In this document: positions 17,797 through 29,610 of the stretch, piece by piece
Position numbering within the stretch: position 1 is the stretch's first letter
Layout of the letters: each line of letters starts with the position of its first letter
Origin: Exiguobacterium sp. s193
GTDB lineage: Bacteria; Bacillota; Bacilli; Exiguobacteriales; Exiguobacteriaceae
Direction of reading: 5' to 3'
DNA length: 64,000 nucleotides
Assembly (NCBI RefSeq): GCF_018618755.1
Contig: NZ_JACSMR010000012.1
Span: forward strand, 44,871-108,870
The notes under the pieces: model-generated
What the model was told of the DNA's origin: nothing
Seen by the model: only the letters and a program-made list of their open reading frames with translations
Databases searched by the model: none
Program-made: the position numbers and the translations under genes

Positions 17797-18885
17797 TCAC
17801 CCATGCCGCATCGTCCATTCGGCGACGACCCGCTTCGCCGACCGGAGCGCCCCTTCGATATGGCCGCCAAACGCAACATCCGTTTCCGTCCCGGCAAGAT
17901 AAAGTCGCCCTTGCCAGTTTGCGTCGACTGCGATGGGTCCATATTGCGGAAATTCTGTTAACGGGCGGGCATCTGCAGGCGTCGCTGTATCGGGGTCTTG
18001 TGCCCAGTCATAATACAGCACTTCCCGCGGATGCCGGGCTGCTTCACCGTACATCGTGATAAGTTGCTCGAGGATACGGGCTTTGACTACTTCCGGTCCG
18101 AGTGACTGACGTTCTTCTGCCGTCAACCGTAGGAAACCGAACAAGGCACCGGGGCCGTTCTGCGGTGATGCATCATGAATCTCCTGCAAGGCACCGACCC
18201 AGCTCATCCCGAACCCGGACTGCCCTGCTTCGCGCCAAAACGGCGTGTCATAGACGACAAGTGCTTTTGCTTGTCCGGCCATCCAGGTCGGGGTCGTTTG
18301 CAGTTTTTCGCGAGTCGTCTCGGAAAATGGCGGTTCGATCGCGACTCGCTCGATAAGACGGGGTGGAAGGGCAACCACGACACTATCATACGTTTCTGAA
18401 GTCGTCCGCCCGTCTTTGATTGACGTAACGATTACTTGTTGTTCCGTCTGCTCAAGTTTCGTGACGCGTGTCTGTAAGCGCATTGATGCCGCCGGAAGTT
18501 GTGCCGCAATCGCTGTCACGAGGGCTTCCATTCCTCCCGCTAACCGTTTTGACGGGACGATACTGTCCGGTGCCAGCAGATGATGTTCGATTGTTCCTGC
18601 TTGCCGTTCGAGTACCATCGCGCCCGTCGTGTGTTGTTCAAATGCCGTCAGACCGAGTTCGGTGACAAGTTCCGTGATGACCGTCTCCGTATCCGGCCAG
18701 TACCATGTCGGTCCGAGGTCAAAGCGGTTTGTCTCGTCTCCGTGCGTAGCCGCCATGCTTACAATACGCCCGCCGATCCGTTCCCGTGCCTCATAGACGG
18801 TGACCGCTTGTCCCTTCTGTTGTAAAAGTGATGCTGTATAGAGCCCGCTGACGCCTGCTCCGATGATTGCGATGGATTGTGTCAT
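17797..18885 (-). CDS. Flavin-dependent amine oxidase
   Basis: The protein has 362 residues. IAIIGAGVSGLYTASLLQ is the N-terminal dinucleotide-binding fold, YEARERIGGRI follows as in the monoamine-oxidase family, and the C-terminal FAD site reads LYLAGTETDVAFGGHIEGAL. It should oxidise an amine with FAD, but the substrate is unknown. At 362 residues it is shorter than classic monoamine oxidases. No signal peptide, so cytoplasmic. AAGGAG precedes ATG 18885. Monocistronic or with the small gene at 18961 upstream (75 bases apart). Confidence 0.85.
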   Translation of the reverse strand: MTQSIAIIGAGVSGLYTASLLQQKGQAVTVYEARERIGGRIVSMAATHGDETNRFDLGPTWYWPDTETVITELVTELGLTAFEQHTTGAMVLERQAGTIEHHLLAPDSIVPSKRLAGGMEALVTAIAAQLPAASMRLQTRVTKLEQTEQQVIVTSIKDGRTTSETYDSVVVALPPRLIERVAIEPPFSETTREKLQTTPTWMAGQAKALVVYDTPFWREAGQSGFGMSWVGALQEIHDASPQNGPGALFGFLRLTAEERQSLGPEVVKARILEQLITMYGEAARHPREVLYYDWAQDPDTATPADARPLTEFPQYGPIAVDANWQGRLYLAGTETDVAFGGHIEGALRSAKRVVAEWTMRHG

Positions 18886-18960
18886 CTTGATTCTCCTTTG
18901 CTACGGACAGATCAATTGTCCCTGTCCTCATGTGCTGTAGCAAGTGTACCTTGTTCCGAC

Positions 18961-19323
18961 TCAATCCTCCAACCGCTCGAACTCGAGTAAACGGACAGGC
19001 TTAACATATACCTCCTCGTCGAACGTCGTCAGCGAAACGAATGTCTCGCCTTTTTGATAGAGAATTTCGGCTCCTTCTTGATTCACTTTCTTCCAGCCGT
19101 CATGCTTCAAGCGTGCTGCATACAGGAGTCCCGGTCCATCTGTTTCTGAAGCAAGTTGCGTCGCGTAGTGTTGACCGTTCGCACCCGTTTGCTCCGTCGC
19201 AAAGCGCGGAATCGGGAACGAACTGACAGATGCACCTTCTTTGAACAATAGGGATATCACCCCGTAATACGTTCCACCAATTAGAATCATAATCAAGATA
19301 ATCGATAATACTTTTTTATACAT
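18961..19323 (-). CDS. Membrane-anchored protein of unknown function
   Basis: The protein has 120 residues. One N-terminal helix (about 4-26, VLSIILIMILIGGTYYGVIS) acts as signal anchor, followed by a small extracellular domain with GPGLLYAARLKHDGWKKVNQ and EILYQKGETFVSLTTF. GGAGGATA precedes ATG 19323. I do not recognise the family. It could be co-transcribed with the amine oxidase downstream. Confidence 0.65.
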   Translation of the reverse strand: MYKKVLSIILIMILIGGTYYGVISLLFKEGASVSSFPIPRFATEQTGANGQHYATQLASETDGPGLLYAARLKHDGWKKVNQEGAEILYQKGETFVSLTTFDEEVYVKPVRLLEFERLED

Positions 19324-19421
19324 TTTGTATCCTCCTATTTTTACCCATCTATATCCATTATCTCCATCCCCTTATCTTTTTACCATCTTTTTAAAGTCTA
19401 ATTTTTTGAACATTCATTCGA

Positions 19422-19468
19422 AAAAAGGAAAGACCTGACTTCGCTTAGCGAAATCAGGTCTTTCCTTT

Positions 19469-19470
<2 letters not shown>
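19422..19470 (-). terminator. Terminator of the second beta-glucoside operon
   Basis: Perfect 17-base arms AAAAAGGAAAGACCTGA (19422-19438) and the complement (19454-19470) with a 15-base loop. The glucosidase stop codon overlaps its edge at 19469-19471. It works in both directions by symmetry. Confidence 0.85.
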
Positions 19471-20926
<1,456 letters not shown>

Positions 20927-20937
20927 CTACCCCTCTC

Positions 20938-22880
<1,943 letters not shown>

Positions 22881-22882
<2 letters not shown>

Positions 22883-23732
22883 AGGATTGACTTTGTTTCA
22901 TTAAGTTTTCGATGTGAATCATCAAATATAATCGTTCATCCGTCGAAACATGATAGTCGTATTTCGCTTCAATTAAATTCGCAATTTTCAATACACATTC
23001 AGCAGCTGCAGGGTACCGATTTTTGACCATTTCGAACAGTGTTTCATCGCCCCCCGCCTTCAAGGCTGCTTTAGAAACGATTCGTTGCACAAAGTACTTT
23101 AAATGAGTTAAAAAGCGGGAATAGGCATGTGCTTCTTCATCGAGTTCGATTTGAAAGTGATAGGTAATGATGGTCAAAATCGCTTGTGTCGCCTTCGTCA
23201 TTTCCGTGACGACGTGTAAGCTTTCTCCTTTTACGCCAAGCATCGAGGCATTGACGAGATGAAGCGCAATCGCGACTGCCTCATCTTCATCGAGCTTGAC
23301 ATTATGCCGCTCATTGATCAGGTGAACGGCTTGTTTGCCAATCGAAAACTCTGGTCCGTAAAAACGTTTGACTTCCCAAATCAGAGGGTTTCGAATGATG
23401 ATTCCTTCCGCATACCGTTCGAGGGCATAGTGAATATGATCGGCTAGCGTTACGTAAATCGTGTCATGCAACTCGTTGTTCAATTGATGCTCTGCTACTT
23501 TAACGATTTCTTTGACAGTCTCGATTTCGTCTTGTGGCATCTGATTCAAAAAATCGATGAATCGTTCCTGTGTTTCCTTACTTTCAAGTGTAAAAATTTT
23601 TTCGATACGATTCTCTTCAATCGTATCCCCCGTCCGTTTTTGGAACGCAATCCCGCGTCCCATCACAACATGTTCTTGCCCTTTTGATTCAATCGATACA
23701 ACGTTGTTATTAAACACTTTTACGATCTGCAT
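22881..23732 (-). CDS. licT: BglG/LicT-family transcription antiterminator
   Basis: The protein has 283 residues, as usual for the family. The N-terminal RNA-binding CAT domain (about 1-55, MQIVKVFNNNVVSIESKGQE) is followed by two PRD domains with the conserved histidines (ADHIHYALERY, NERHNVKLDEDEAVAIALHL, LYLMIHIENL). I start at ATG 23732 because GGAGGTGA lies 8 bases upstream; the longer frame simply runs open through the leader. It should bind the RAT before bglP-2 and the one in its own leader, and be inactivated by the EII when no substrate is present. Confidence 0.92.
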
Positions 23733-23767
23733 GGAATCCATCACCTCCACCCACAGTCTGATGAAAA

Positions 23768-23848
23768 GAAAAAACCTAAATTCATATCCATCGCCGCAAC
23801 ACGCAACAGATATCAATTTAGGTTTTGCCTGCTTGACCAGTAACAACC
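23768..23848 (-). promoter_or_regulatory. RAT antiterminator plus overlapping terminator in the licT leader
   Basis: Reading leftward, the RAT (23848-23815: GGTTGTTACTGGTCAAGCAG then GCAAAACC) precedes a terminator of arms 23824-23809 and 23788-23773 (15 of 16 pairs) with a T tract after. licT therefore depends on its own antitermination. This copy is independent of the one before bglP-2. Confidence 0.88.
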
Positions 23849-23873
23849 CTAACGGTTTATTCTTTTCGTAATC

Positions 23874-23903
23874 AGAATACAATTTCTTGAAGACTGCGTC
23901 AAG
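23874..23903 (-). promoter_or_regulatory. Promoter of the licT-bglPH operon
   Basis: Reading leftward, TTGACG (23903-23898) and TATTCT (23879-23874), spacer 18 bases. It lies about 25 bases before the RAT. Confidence 0.6.
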
Positions 23904-23908
23904 AAAAA

Positions 23909-23924
23909 GTTAAGCGTTTTCATT
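23909..23924 (-). promoter_or_regulatory. cre-like site upstream of the licT promoter
   Basis: Leftward ATGAAAACGCTTAACT has 12 of 14 matches to TGWAANCGNTNWCA, directly before the -35 element. Plausible CcpA site, weaker than the one in the first operon. Confidence 0.4.
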
Positions 23925-23994
23925 TTAGGTAAATATTTTTTTAAAACACGTTCCTTTTAAATCTCATACATTGATGATATAGTGTTTTCATAAA

Positions 23995-24008
23995 CTAACG
24001 ACCGTTAG
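23995..24008 (+). promoter_or_regulatory. Probable TetR-family operator
   Basis: CTAACGACCGTTAG is a perfect 6+6 inverted repeat with a 2-base centre. It lies between a TATAGT -10-like element (23978-23983) and the TetR-family start codon at 24022, the usual place for an autoregulatory site. Confidence 0.6.
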
Positions 24009-24021
24009 GAAGGTGAATGAA

Positions 24022-24600
24022 TTGAAAGCTGCACAATTAATCCCGACCGCTTTACGTCACTTCGCGAGTCATGGCTACGAAGGGGCCTCCTTAAACGACA
24101 TCGCCCAAGAAGTCGGAATCAAAAAACCATCCATCTACGCCCACTATTCCGGGAAGGACGACCTCTTTTTAAAGACGATGGCGTACGCACTCGGTGAACA
24201 AAAAAAACATCTTGCGTCCTACTTCGTCGAGACACGGCAGTTGCCGCTTGAAACATCTCTAAAAGGATTCTTCGACTGGTTCATCGAGGAAAGCAACCAA
24301 AACGACCAAATGAAGTTTATCCTTCGCATCGCGTATTTCCCACCCGTCAAGCTGGAGCATGAAGTGACGGCGTTGATCAATCCGTTTTTCGATTCGATCC
24401 ATCGTCATCTAGCACGCTTGTTCCGCGAACGCGACCGGACAGAGCAGATTCTTTACTCGGATGATTATACGAGTGGCGCACTCGCCTACTTGACCGTTGC
24501 GGAAGGGACGATGACAGAACTCGTCTATAACGGGATTGACGCCTATCAACAACGACTCACTGCCGTCTGGCCGATTTTTTGGCGCGGGCTCGTCCGTTAA
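24022..24600 (+). CDS. TetR-family repressor of the downstream exporter
   Basis: The protein has 192 residues from TTG 24022 (AAGGTG 6 bases before; the in-frame GTG at 24013 is inside that site). The N-terminal helix-turn-helix (about 5-50: ALRHFASHGYEGASLNDIA, IKKPSIYAHYSGKDDLF) is a textbook TetR DNA-binding domain. The helical C-terminal domain is unassigned. It is 30 bases upstream of an MFS multidrug exporter, probably in the same transcript, with a palindrome over its own leader. Confidence 0.88.
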   Translation: MKAAQLIPTALRHFASHGYEGASLNDIAQEVGIKKPSIYAHYSGKDDLFLKTMAYALGEQKKHLASYFVETRQLPLETSLKGFFDWFIEESNQNDQMKFILRIAYFPPVKLEHEVTALINPFFDSIHRHLARLFRERDRTEQILYSDDYTSGALAYLTVAEGTMTELVYNGIDAYQQRLTAVWPIFWRGLVR

Positions 24601-24630
24601 GAAGTCAAATCAGAAACTGAGGTTTAAATC

Positions 24631-25818
24631 ATGCAAAACAACAAGCTCATTTTAGGTACACTTTTACTCAATCTGTTTATCGCCTTTTTAGGGATCGGAC
24701 TCGTCATTCCCGTCACCCCGACAATCATGAATGAATTGAATATCTCTGGCTCAACGGTCGGCTATATGGTGTCGGCGTTCGCCTTTGCCCAACTGATCCT
24801 TTCGCCGCTTGCCGGACGCGCCGTCGACAAGTATGGACGCAAGCCGATGATCATCATCGGCCTGTTCATCTTCAGTATGTCGGAACTGCTATTCGGGCTT
24901 GGACAGACGGTCGAAGTGTTGTTTGCTTCGCGTATCTTAGGTGGTGTCAGTGCCGCCTTCATCATGCCCGCCGTCACGGCGTTCATCGCCGACATCACGA
25001 CGAACGAGACGCGTCCGAAAGCGCTCGGTTATATGTCAGCCGCCATCTCGACCGGTTTCATCATCGGACCGGGAATCGGCGGATTTCTCGCTGACGTCGG
25101 GACACGCGTTCCGTTTTTCTTTGCCGCGACATTCGGGATGATTGCGATGATTTTGTCCGTCTTCACGTTACGTGAACCGGAACGTCATTATGCCGATGCG
25201 CCGACCGTCAAACAAGCGAACGGCTTCTCAAAAATCTTTTCCCCCCTCTATTTCGTCGCCTTTTTGGTCCTGTTGATTTCGTCATTCGGCCTCGCCTCGT
25301 TCGAATCGCTGTTCGCCCTGTTCGTCGACCGGAAGTTCGGCTTCACGGCAAAGGACATCGCCCTCGCGATTTCTCTCGGAGCAATTGTCGGAGTCATCGT
25401 CCAAGTCGGCCTGTTCGACCGCTTGACGCGGTGGTTCGGTGAGATTCGCCTGATCCGCTACAGCTTAATCGTCTCGACCGCCCTCGTCCTCGTCATGACG
25501 TACGTGACGAGTTACTTCGCAATCATCCTTGTGACGATGGTCGTCTTCGTCGGCTTCGATTTGATGCGTCCTGCCGTCACGACGTATCTGTCGAAGATCG
25601 CCGGCGATGAACAAGGTTTCGTCGGCGGAATGAACTCGATGTTTACGAGTGTCGGGAACATCCTCGGGCCGATTGCGGGCGGACTCCTGTTTGACGTCAA
25701 TCTCAACTATCCGTTTTATTTCGCGACGATCGTCCTGACGGTCGGCATCATCCTGACGGTCTTTTGGCGTCAACCGAAACTGTCGGTCGACTCAGACGCA
25801 ACGAAACTTTCATCGTGA
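24631..25818 (+). CDS. Multidrug MFS exporter, Bmr/NorA type
   Basis: The protein has 395 residues and twelve helices. GRAVDKYGRKPMI is MFS motif A and GFIIGPGIGGFLAD is the antiporter motif C found in drug:H+ antiporters of the Bmr/Blt/NorA group. It should pump out hydrophobic cations in exchange for protons. It is co-transcribed with the TetR gene and ends at a strong terminator. The region is richer in G and C at third positions than neighbouring small genes. Confidence 0.9.
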   Translation: MQNNKLILGTLLLNLFIAFLGIGLVIPVTPTIMNELNISGSTVGYMVSAFAFAQLILSPLAGRAVDKYGRKPMIIIGLFIFSMSELLFGLGQTVEVLFASRILGGVSAAFIMPAVTAFIADITTNETRPKALGYMSAAISTGFIIGPGIGGFLADVGTRVPFFFAATFGMIAMILSVFTLREPERHYADAPTVKQANGFSKIFSPLYFVAFLVLLISSFGLASFESLFALFVDRKFGFTAKDIALAISLGAIVGVIVQVGLFDRLTRWFGEIRLIRYSLIVSTALVLVMTYVTSYFAIILVTMVVFVGFDLMRPAVTTYLSKIAGDEQGFVGGMNSMFTSVGNILGPIAGGLLFDVNLNYPFYFATIVLTVGIILTVFWRQPKLSVDSDATKLSS

Positions 25819-25823
25819 ACATC

Positions 25824-25860
25824 AAGAAGCGTCCCCTGAACTAAGGGAGACGCTTCTTTT
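25824..25860. terminator. Terminator between the exporter and a small leftward gene
   Basis: AGAAGCGTC (25825-25833) and GACGCTTCT (25849-25857), then six or more T. The stop codon of the small leftward gene is 7 bases to the right, so it may serve both. Confidence 0.8.
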
Positions 25861-25868
25861 TTCATGCA

Positions 25869-26048
25869 TTAAGATGATTGCTGAAACGCTGGACTGACAT
25901 GATCATCATCGACTGACCTGACCCACTCGACCGGGACATATAATGATTTTGCGATGGCTTCATCGGTTTTCCCAAGCTTCCGTAACGTTTTGACGATGCG
26001 CATGCGGCGTGCAAGTTCCCGTTGATCCGGAATGCATTCAGGTAACAT
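25869..26048 (-). CDS. Small putative helix-turn-helix protein (59 residues)
   Basis: The frame begins MLPECIPDQRELARRMRIVK and continues TLRKLGKTDEAIAKSLYVPVEW, which reads like a helix-turn-helix of the type at the C-terminus of transposase-like or Rpn proteins (family from memory, weak). GGGGGAAG precedes ATG 26048, and the gene ends by the shared terminator. It is too short for a length filter, but the start, stop and context look real. Function unknown; a small DNA-binding regulator is possible. Confidence 0.5.
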   Translation of the reverse strand: MLPECIPDQRELARRMRIVKTLRKLGKTDEAIAKSLYVPVEWVRSVDDDHVSPAFQQSS

Positions 26049-26178
26049 GTTTCTTCCCCCCTTTTTTCTATCCCGGTGCCGTCGAAGTGATAAAGTACAT
26101 ATTACCCGAAAGTTGTCAGACTATTCTGTTTTAGTTAGACTCCATGAATTTTCGATAAATGAGACGAAAAAATAAAAA

Positions 26179-26218
26179 GTATAGTCCGCTTTACAAAATG
26201 TAAAACAAACTATACAAT
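26179..26218 (+). promoter_or_regulatory. Promoter with nested palindrome before the XRE-membrane operon
   Basis: TTTACA (26190-26195) and TACAAT (26213-26218) have a 17-base spacer. Two inverted repeats share one centre at 26197: GTATAGT/ACTATAC (26179-26185, 26209-26215) and TTTAC/GTAAA (26190-26194, 26200-26204). This is a good candidate for autoregulation by the XRE protein. Confidence 0.6.
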
Positions 26219-26245
26219 CAAATCATCGAAGAAAGGAGTGTCCCG

Positions 26246-26455
26246 ATGAAACTCTCGAATCGCGTCAAAGCATTACGGCGCCAAACGGACTGGACGCAAG
26301 AACAATTCGCTGACTTGATCGGTGTCACGCGCCAGACCGTCATTTCACTCGAAAAAGGAAGCTATACTCCGTCATTGTTACTGGCGATGCAAATCGCCAA
26401 AGTTTTTGACCGACCAATCGAAGACATCTTTTATCTGGAGGAGGAATCACCATGA
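26246..26455 (+). CDS. Small XRE-family regulator
   Basis: The protein has 69 residues, almost all helix-turn-helix: LRRQTDWTQEQFADLIGVTR and QTVISLEKGSYTPSLLLAMQ. It is the YgzD/YozG-like short form that is usually followed by a membrane protein. AAAGGAG precedes ATG 26246. Its stop overlaps the start of the membrane-protein gene by four bases. It probably binds the nested palindrome upstream. Confidence 0.88.
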   Translation: MKLSNRVKALRRQTDWTQEQFADLIGVTRQTVISLEKGSYTPSLLLAMQIAKVFDRPIEDIFYLEEESP

Positions 26456-26928
26456 AACGTGTCATCATTCAATCGAGCTTAAACATTTGTCTTTATTTTC
26501 TTTTCGCTGCTTTTATCAGTTCTGTTCACGATCAACTCGAGGTGTTCAACGACGATCCCGTTCGCGGCACTGGGTTCAACATCACATTGAAACTTCCACT
26601 TGTTCTTCCGATGATATTCATCGCTATTTTACTAACCGTTATGGGCTACCTGAACCGGACAAACAAAAAAAGTACATTTTCGGAATGGTCCGTCGGGATG
26701 GCTGAATTTTCTGATCAAGATGAGCGCGAAGAAGTCATCACAGGCAAGGCGACACGTGTTGCCTATACGACGTTTTTATCCACTTTACCGGCCCTGATGA
26801 TTCCGTTTTTATTTTACGTCCAACTCGTTGAAGACTTTCCGAACTTTCCCTTCTACGCCATCGCGACCGTCTTATCGCTCGGCACACTGTCCTATCTGAT
26901 CGCTTGGATTTATTATTACAAGAAGTAA
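26452..26928 (+). CDS. Membrane protein partner of the XRE regulator
   Basis: The protein has 158 residues and four hydrophobic helices (about 8-24, 43-62, 100-122, 130-152), with an acidic loop at 78-95 (FSDQDEREEVITGKATRVAY). ATG 26452 overlaps the preceding stop. Small XRE plus four-helix membrane protein pairs are common in Firmicutes; the F-S-x-Q-D-E-R-x-E...G-K-A-T/S pattern recalls the DUF2178/DUF3169-like partners. Function unknown. Confidence 0.75.
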   Translation: MKRVIIQSSLNICLYFLFAAFISSVHDQLEVFNDDPVRGTGFNITLKLPLVLPMIFIAILLTVMGYLNRTNKKSTFSEWSVGMAEFSDQDEREEVITGKATRVAYTTFLSTLPALMIPFLFYVQLVEDFPNFPFYAIATVLSLGTLSYLIAWIYYYKK

Positions 26929-26940
26929 GAGACAGCTCAT

Positions 26941-27357
26941 TCAAAGTAATTTTTTATAGAAGTACTGCGTCATCCCTTCGACCGGATGATCGTCTAAACG
27001 CCCGTATTCGACGTACCCGTTTTTTTCGTAAAAGCCGGGTGCCTGAAAGCTGCACGTGTCGAGGATGACTTTGCTGCAGGCACGTTCTTTGGCATAGGCT
27101 TCGACCATACTCAATAATTTGCTGCCGTATCCGCCGCCTTTGACGGACTCGTCAAGCCATAAGAAGGAGACGTGAACGTGGTTCCAACCGTATTCGCCCG
27201 TCACTCCGCCTTTAATCTGATCCCCGTCTTTTAATAGAAAACAAATTTGTTCTGTCTCATGTTGAACCGACAGCGGAACGTTCGTTTTGTTGAAGCTGAT
27301 CAATTGTTGGCGAATGTATTCACGGTCCTCCGTTGAACCGTTTTGAATCTGTATCAT
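26941..27357 (-). CDS. GNAT-family acetyltransferase
   Basis: The protein has 138 residues, a compact GNAT fold. The acetyl-CoA motif is VKGGGYGSKLLSMVEAYAKE (about residues 76-95), followed by VILDTCSFQAPGFYEKNGYV (motif B). It transfers an acetyl group to an unknown amine. It is convergent with the XRE operon, which ends 12 bases away. AAAGGA precedes ATG 27357. Confidence 0.85.
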   Translation of the reverse strand: MIQIQNGSTEDREYIRQQLISFNKTNVPLSVQHETEQICFLLKDGDQIKGGVTGEYGWNHVHVSFLWLDESVKGGGYGSKLLSMVEAYAKERACSKVILDTCSFQAPGFYEKNGYVEYGRLDDHPVEGMTQYFYKKLL

Positions 27358-27508
27358 CTTAATCCGTCCTTTCTTTCCTATTTTAGTCTACCATTCAAGC
27401 ACCCAGTTATTTCAATTTATATTAATAGAAATATTTTACATTCAATAGCAGGTTGTGGCATGCTTAAACAAATAAGTTCTGATTCCATTACGTTGGAGGC
27501 GACGACAA

Positions 27509-28045
27509 ATGAATCCGATTGACACGAATGAACGACCGTTGACGTACACGATTCGTCCGGCCGAACGCACGGATGCACGGCAACTTGCTTTACTGCGCGC
27601 AAGACTCGATGCGGAAACGGACCACTTCGACCGTTTCCCGGGAGAAGACGTGCTCGACGAAGAGGGATTTCTGCAATTGATTCAGCACGAAACCGGTGTT
27701 CCCCACTTCCTGCTCGTCGCGGAAGTCGATCGGCAACTCGTTGGTTACGCCCGCTGTGTCGGTTTCCCCTTACGCCGGTTCGCCCATAAAGCCGACTTCG
27801 GCGTCGGGGTCGTCCGCGACTTTTGGGGGCAAGGCATCGGACGGGCTCTCTTACAGACGACACTTGACTGGGCACGGACGGTCGAACTGCAAAAGATTCA
27901 ACTGGCCGTCGTCGAAACGAACCAAGGCGCGGTCCGCCTGTATCAGACAGCAGGCTTTCAAATCGAAGGACGGCTCAAACATGACCGACTGCTCGCGGAC
28001 GGTTTGTATTATGATACGATTCTGATGGGAATCCTGCTCGATTAA
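27509..28045 (+). CDS. GNAT-family acetyltransferase
   Basis: The protein has 178 residues. GVVRDFWGQGIGRALLQTTL is motif A, and VETNQGAVRLYQTAGFQIEG is motif B. It resembles RimJ-like or PhnO-like enzymes in length, but the substrate is not readable. GGAGG precedes ATG 27509. The reading frame on the opposite strand here is a shadow. It ends at a terminator, so it is monocistronic. Confidence 0.85.
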   Translation: MNPIDTNERPLTYTIRPAERTDARQLALLRARLDAETDHFDRFPGEDVLDEEGFLQLIQHETGVPHFLLVAEVDRQLVGYARCVGFPLRRFAHKADFGVGVVRDFWGQGIGRALLQTTLDWARTVELQKIQLAVVETNQGAVRLYQTAGFQIEGRLKHDRLLADGLYYDTILMGILLD

Positions 28046-28057
28046 CCCCGTTGTATC

Positions 28058-28092
28058 AAAAGCCAGTGGGCATGTGCTCACCGGCTTTTTTA
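28058..28092 (+). terminator. Intrinsic terminator after the acetyltransferase gene
   Basis: AAAAGCC (28058-28064) with an internal GTG/CAC step and GGCTTTT (28083-28089), then T-run. Confidence 0.75.
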
Positions 28093-28136
28093 TATTTTGA
28101 TGAGCTCCAGTGCTCCACTCGCCTGTTCATACCATC

Positions 28137-28189
28137 TTCATAATTCTTTACAGTCTCCTCATATCCCATTTATATTCCACCCGTAGGAT
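28137..28189 (+). promoter_or_regulatory. Probable PhoP box and promoter of the alkaline phosphatase gene
   Basis: TTCATA (28137), TTTACA (28147), CTCATA (28158) and TTTATA (28169) are TTAACA-like hexamers spaced 10, 11 and 11 bases, the repeat pattern of Bacillus PhoP boxes. A -10-like TAGGAT lies at 28184-28189. It lies about 60 bases before ATG 28241. Confidence 0.65.
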
Positions 28190-28240
28190 GATGGTGTAGG
28201 CCGTACATACTCATCAGACCATGAAACTGGAGGAATTGAC

Positions 28241-29599
28241 ATGAAACTGAAACGACTTGTTCCCATTCTTGCCCTATCGACCTTATCGCTCGGCACAATG
28301 GTATCGACACCGGATGCCGATGCCAAAAGTAAGTACAAGAAAACACCGGAAATCCGCAATGTCATCTTTTTAATCGGTGACGGGATGGGCGTCTCCTATA
28401 CGTCCGCACACCGCTACTTAAACAATGATCCGACGACGACCGTTGCGGAAAAAACAGCCTTTGACCGGTATCTCGTCGGTCAGCAAATGACCTATCCGGA
28501 AGATCCGTCACAAAACATCACCGACTCTGCCTCTGCTGCAACTGCGATGTCGTCCGGCGTCAAGACGTATAACGCTGCGATTGCCGTCGACAACGATAAG
28601 TCTGAAGTCAAGACCGTCCTTGAGGCGGCGAAAGAACGCGGTAAGTCAACAGGACTCGTCGCGACATCAGAAATCACCCATGCGACACCGGCCTCATTCG
28701 GTGCCCATGACGAAAACCGAAAGAACATGAATGCAATCGCAGATGATTATTTTAAGGAACGGATCAATGGGAAACATAAGATTGATGTTTTACTCGGCGG
28801 AGGCAAGTCCAACTTCGTCCGTCCGGATATCGATTTGACGAAAGCCTTTAAAAAAGACGGTTACGGTTATGTAACGGATCTTGACGAATTGAATGCTGAC
28901 CGCAACAAACAAGTCCTCGGTCTGTTTGCCGACGGTGGTCTGCCGAAACGGATCGACCGTGAAAATACGGTGCCGTCACTCGAAAAAATGACGAATGCGG
29001 CGATTAAACGGCTCGATACCAACAAAAAAGGCTTCTTCTTGATGGTCGAGGGCAGCCAAATCGACTGGGCCGGTCATGATAATGACATCGTCGGTGCGAT
29101 GAGCGAAATGGAAGATTTCGAACGGGCATTTAAAGCGGCGATTACCTTCGCGAAAAAAGACAAGCATACGCTCGTCGTCGCGACGGCCGACCACTCGACA
29201 GGCGGCTATTCGATTGGAGCAGACGGGATTTATAATTGGTTTGCCGAACCGATTAAAGCAGCAAAGAAAACGCCCGACTTCATGGCTGAAAAGATCGTTT
29301 CCGGTGCCGATGTCCGCAAGACCTTGACGACGTACATCGATCAGCAGAAGCTAGCTTTGACGGAAGAAGAGTTCACTTCTGTCGAACAAGCCGCTACCTC
29401 TAAAAAAGTGACCGATGTCGATAATGCGATTGAAGAGATCTTCAATCAACGGTCGCACACAGGTTGGACGACGGGCGGACATACGGGAGAAGACGTTCCG
29501 GTCTACGCCTATGGACCAGCTAAAGACCGGTTTGCCGGACAAGTCGACAACACCGATCACGCCAAAATCATTTTTGATCTCTTGAAAAAGAACAAGTAA
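28241..29599 (+). CDS. phoA: Secreted alkaline phosphatase
   Basis: The protein has 452 residues. A Sec signal peptide (about 1-28, LALSTLSLGTMVSTPDADA) is followed by the metal ligand region VIFLIGDGMG (Asp 47) and the nucleophile serine in NITDSASAATAMSSG (Ser 96); ADHSTGG carries later zinc ligands. It releases phosphate from organic esters outside the cell. The upstream Pho box suggests induction in phosphate starvation. A lipoprotein gene follows by 11 bases in the same transcript. GGAGGAATT precedes ATG. Confidence 0.93.
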   Translation: MKLKRLVPILALSTLSLGTMVSTPDADAKSKYKKTPEIRNVIFLIGDGMGVSYTSAHRYLNNDPTTTVAEKTAFDRYLVGQQMTYPEDPSQNITDSASAATAMSSGVKTYNAAIAVDNDKSEVKTVLEAAKERGKSTGLVATSEITHATPASFGAHDENRKNMNAIADDYFKERINGKHKIDVLLGGGKSNFVRPDIDLTKAFKKDGYGYVTDLDELNADRNKQVLGLFADGGLPKRIDRENTVPSLEKMTNAAIKRLDTNKKGFFLMVEGSQIDWAGHDNDIVGAMSEMEDFERAFKAAITFAKKDKHTLVVATADHSTGGYSIGADGIYNWFAEPIKAAKKTPDFMAEKIVSGADVRKTLTTYIDQQKLALTEEEFTSVEQAATSKKVTDVDNAIEEIFNQRSHTGWTTGGHTGEDVPVYAYGPAKDRFAGQVDNTDHAKIIFDLLKKNK

Positions 29600-29610
29600 G
29601 GAGGTCGACG

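Noticed and set aside
23733..23882. N-terminal extension of the licT frame
   Set aside because: The open frame merely runs through the RAT and terminator; the correct start has a GGAGGTGA site and gives the family length.
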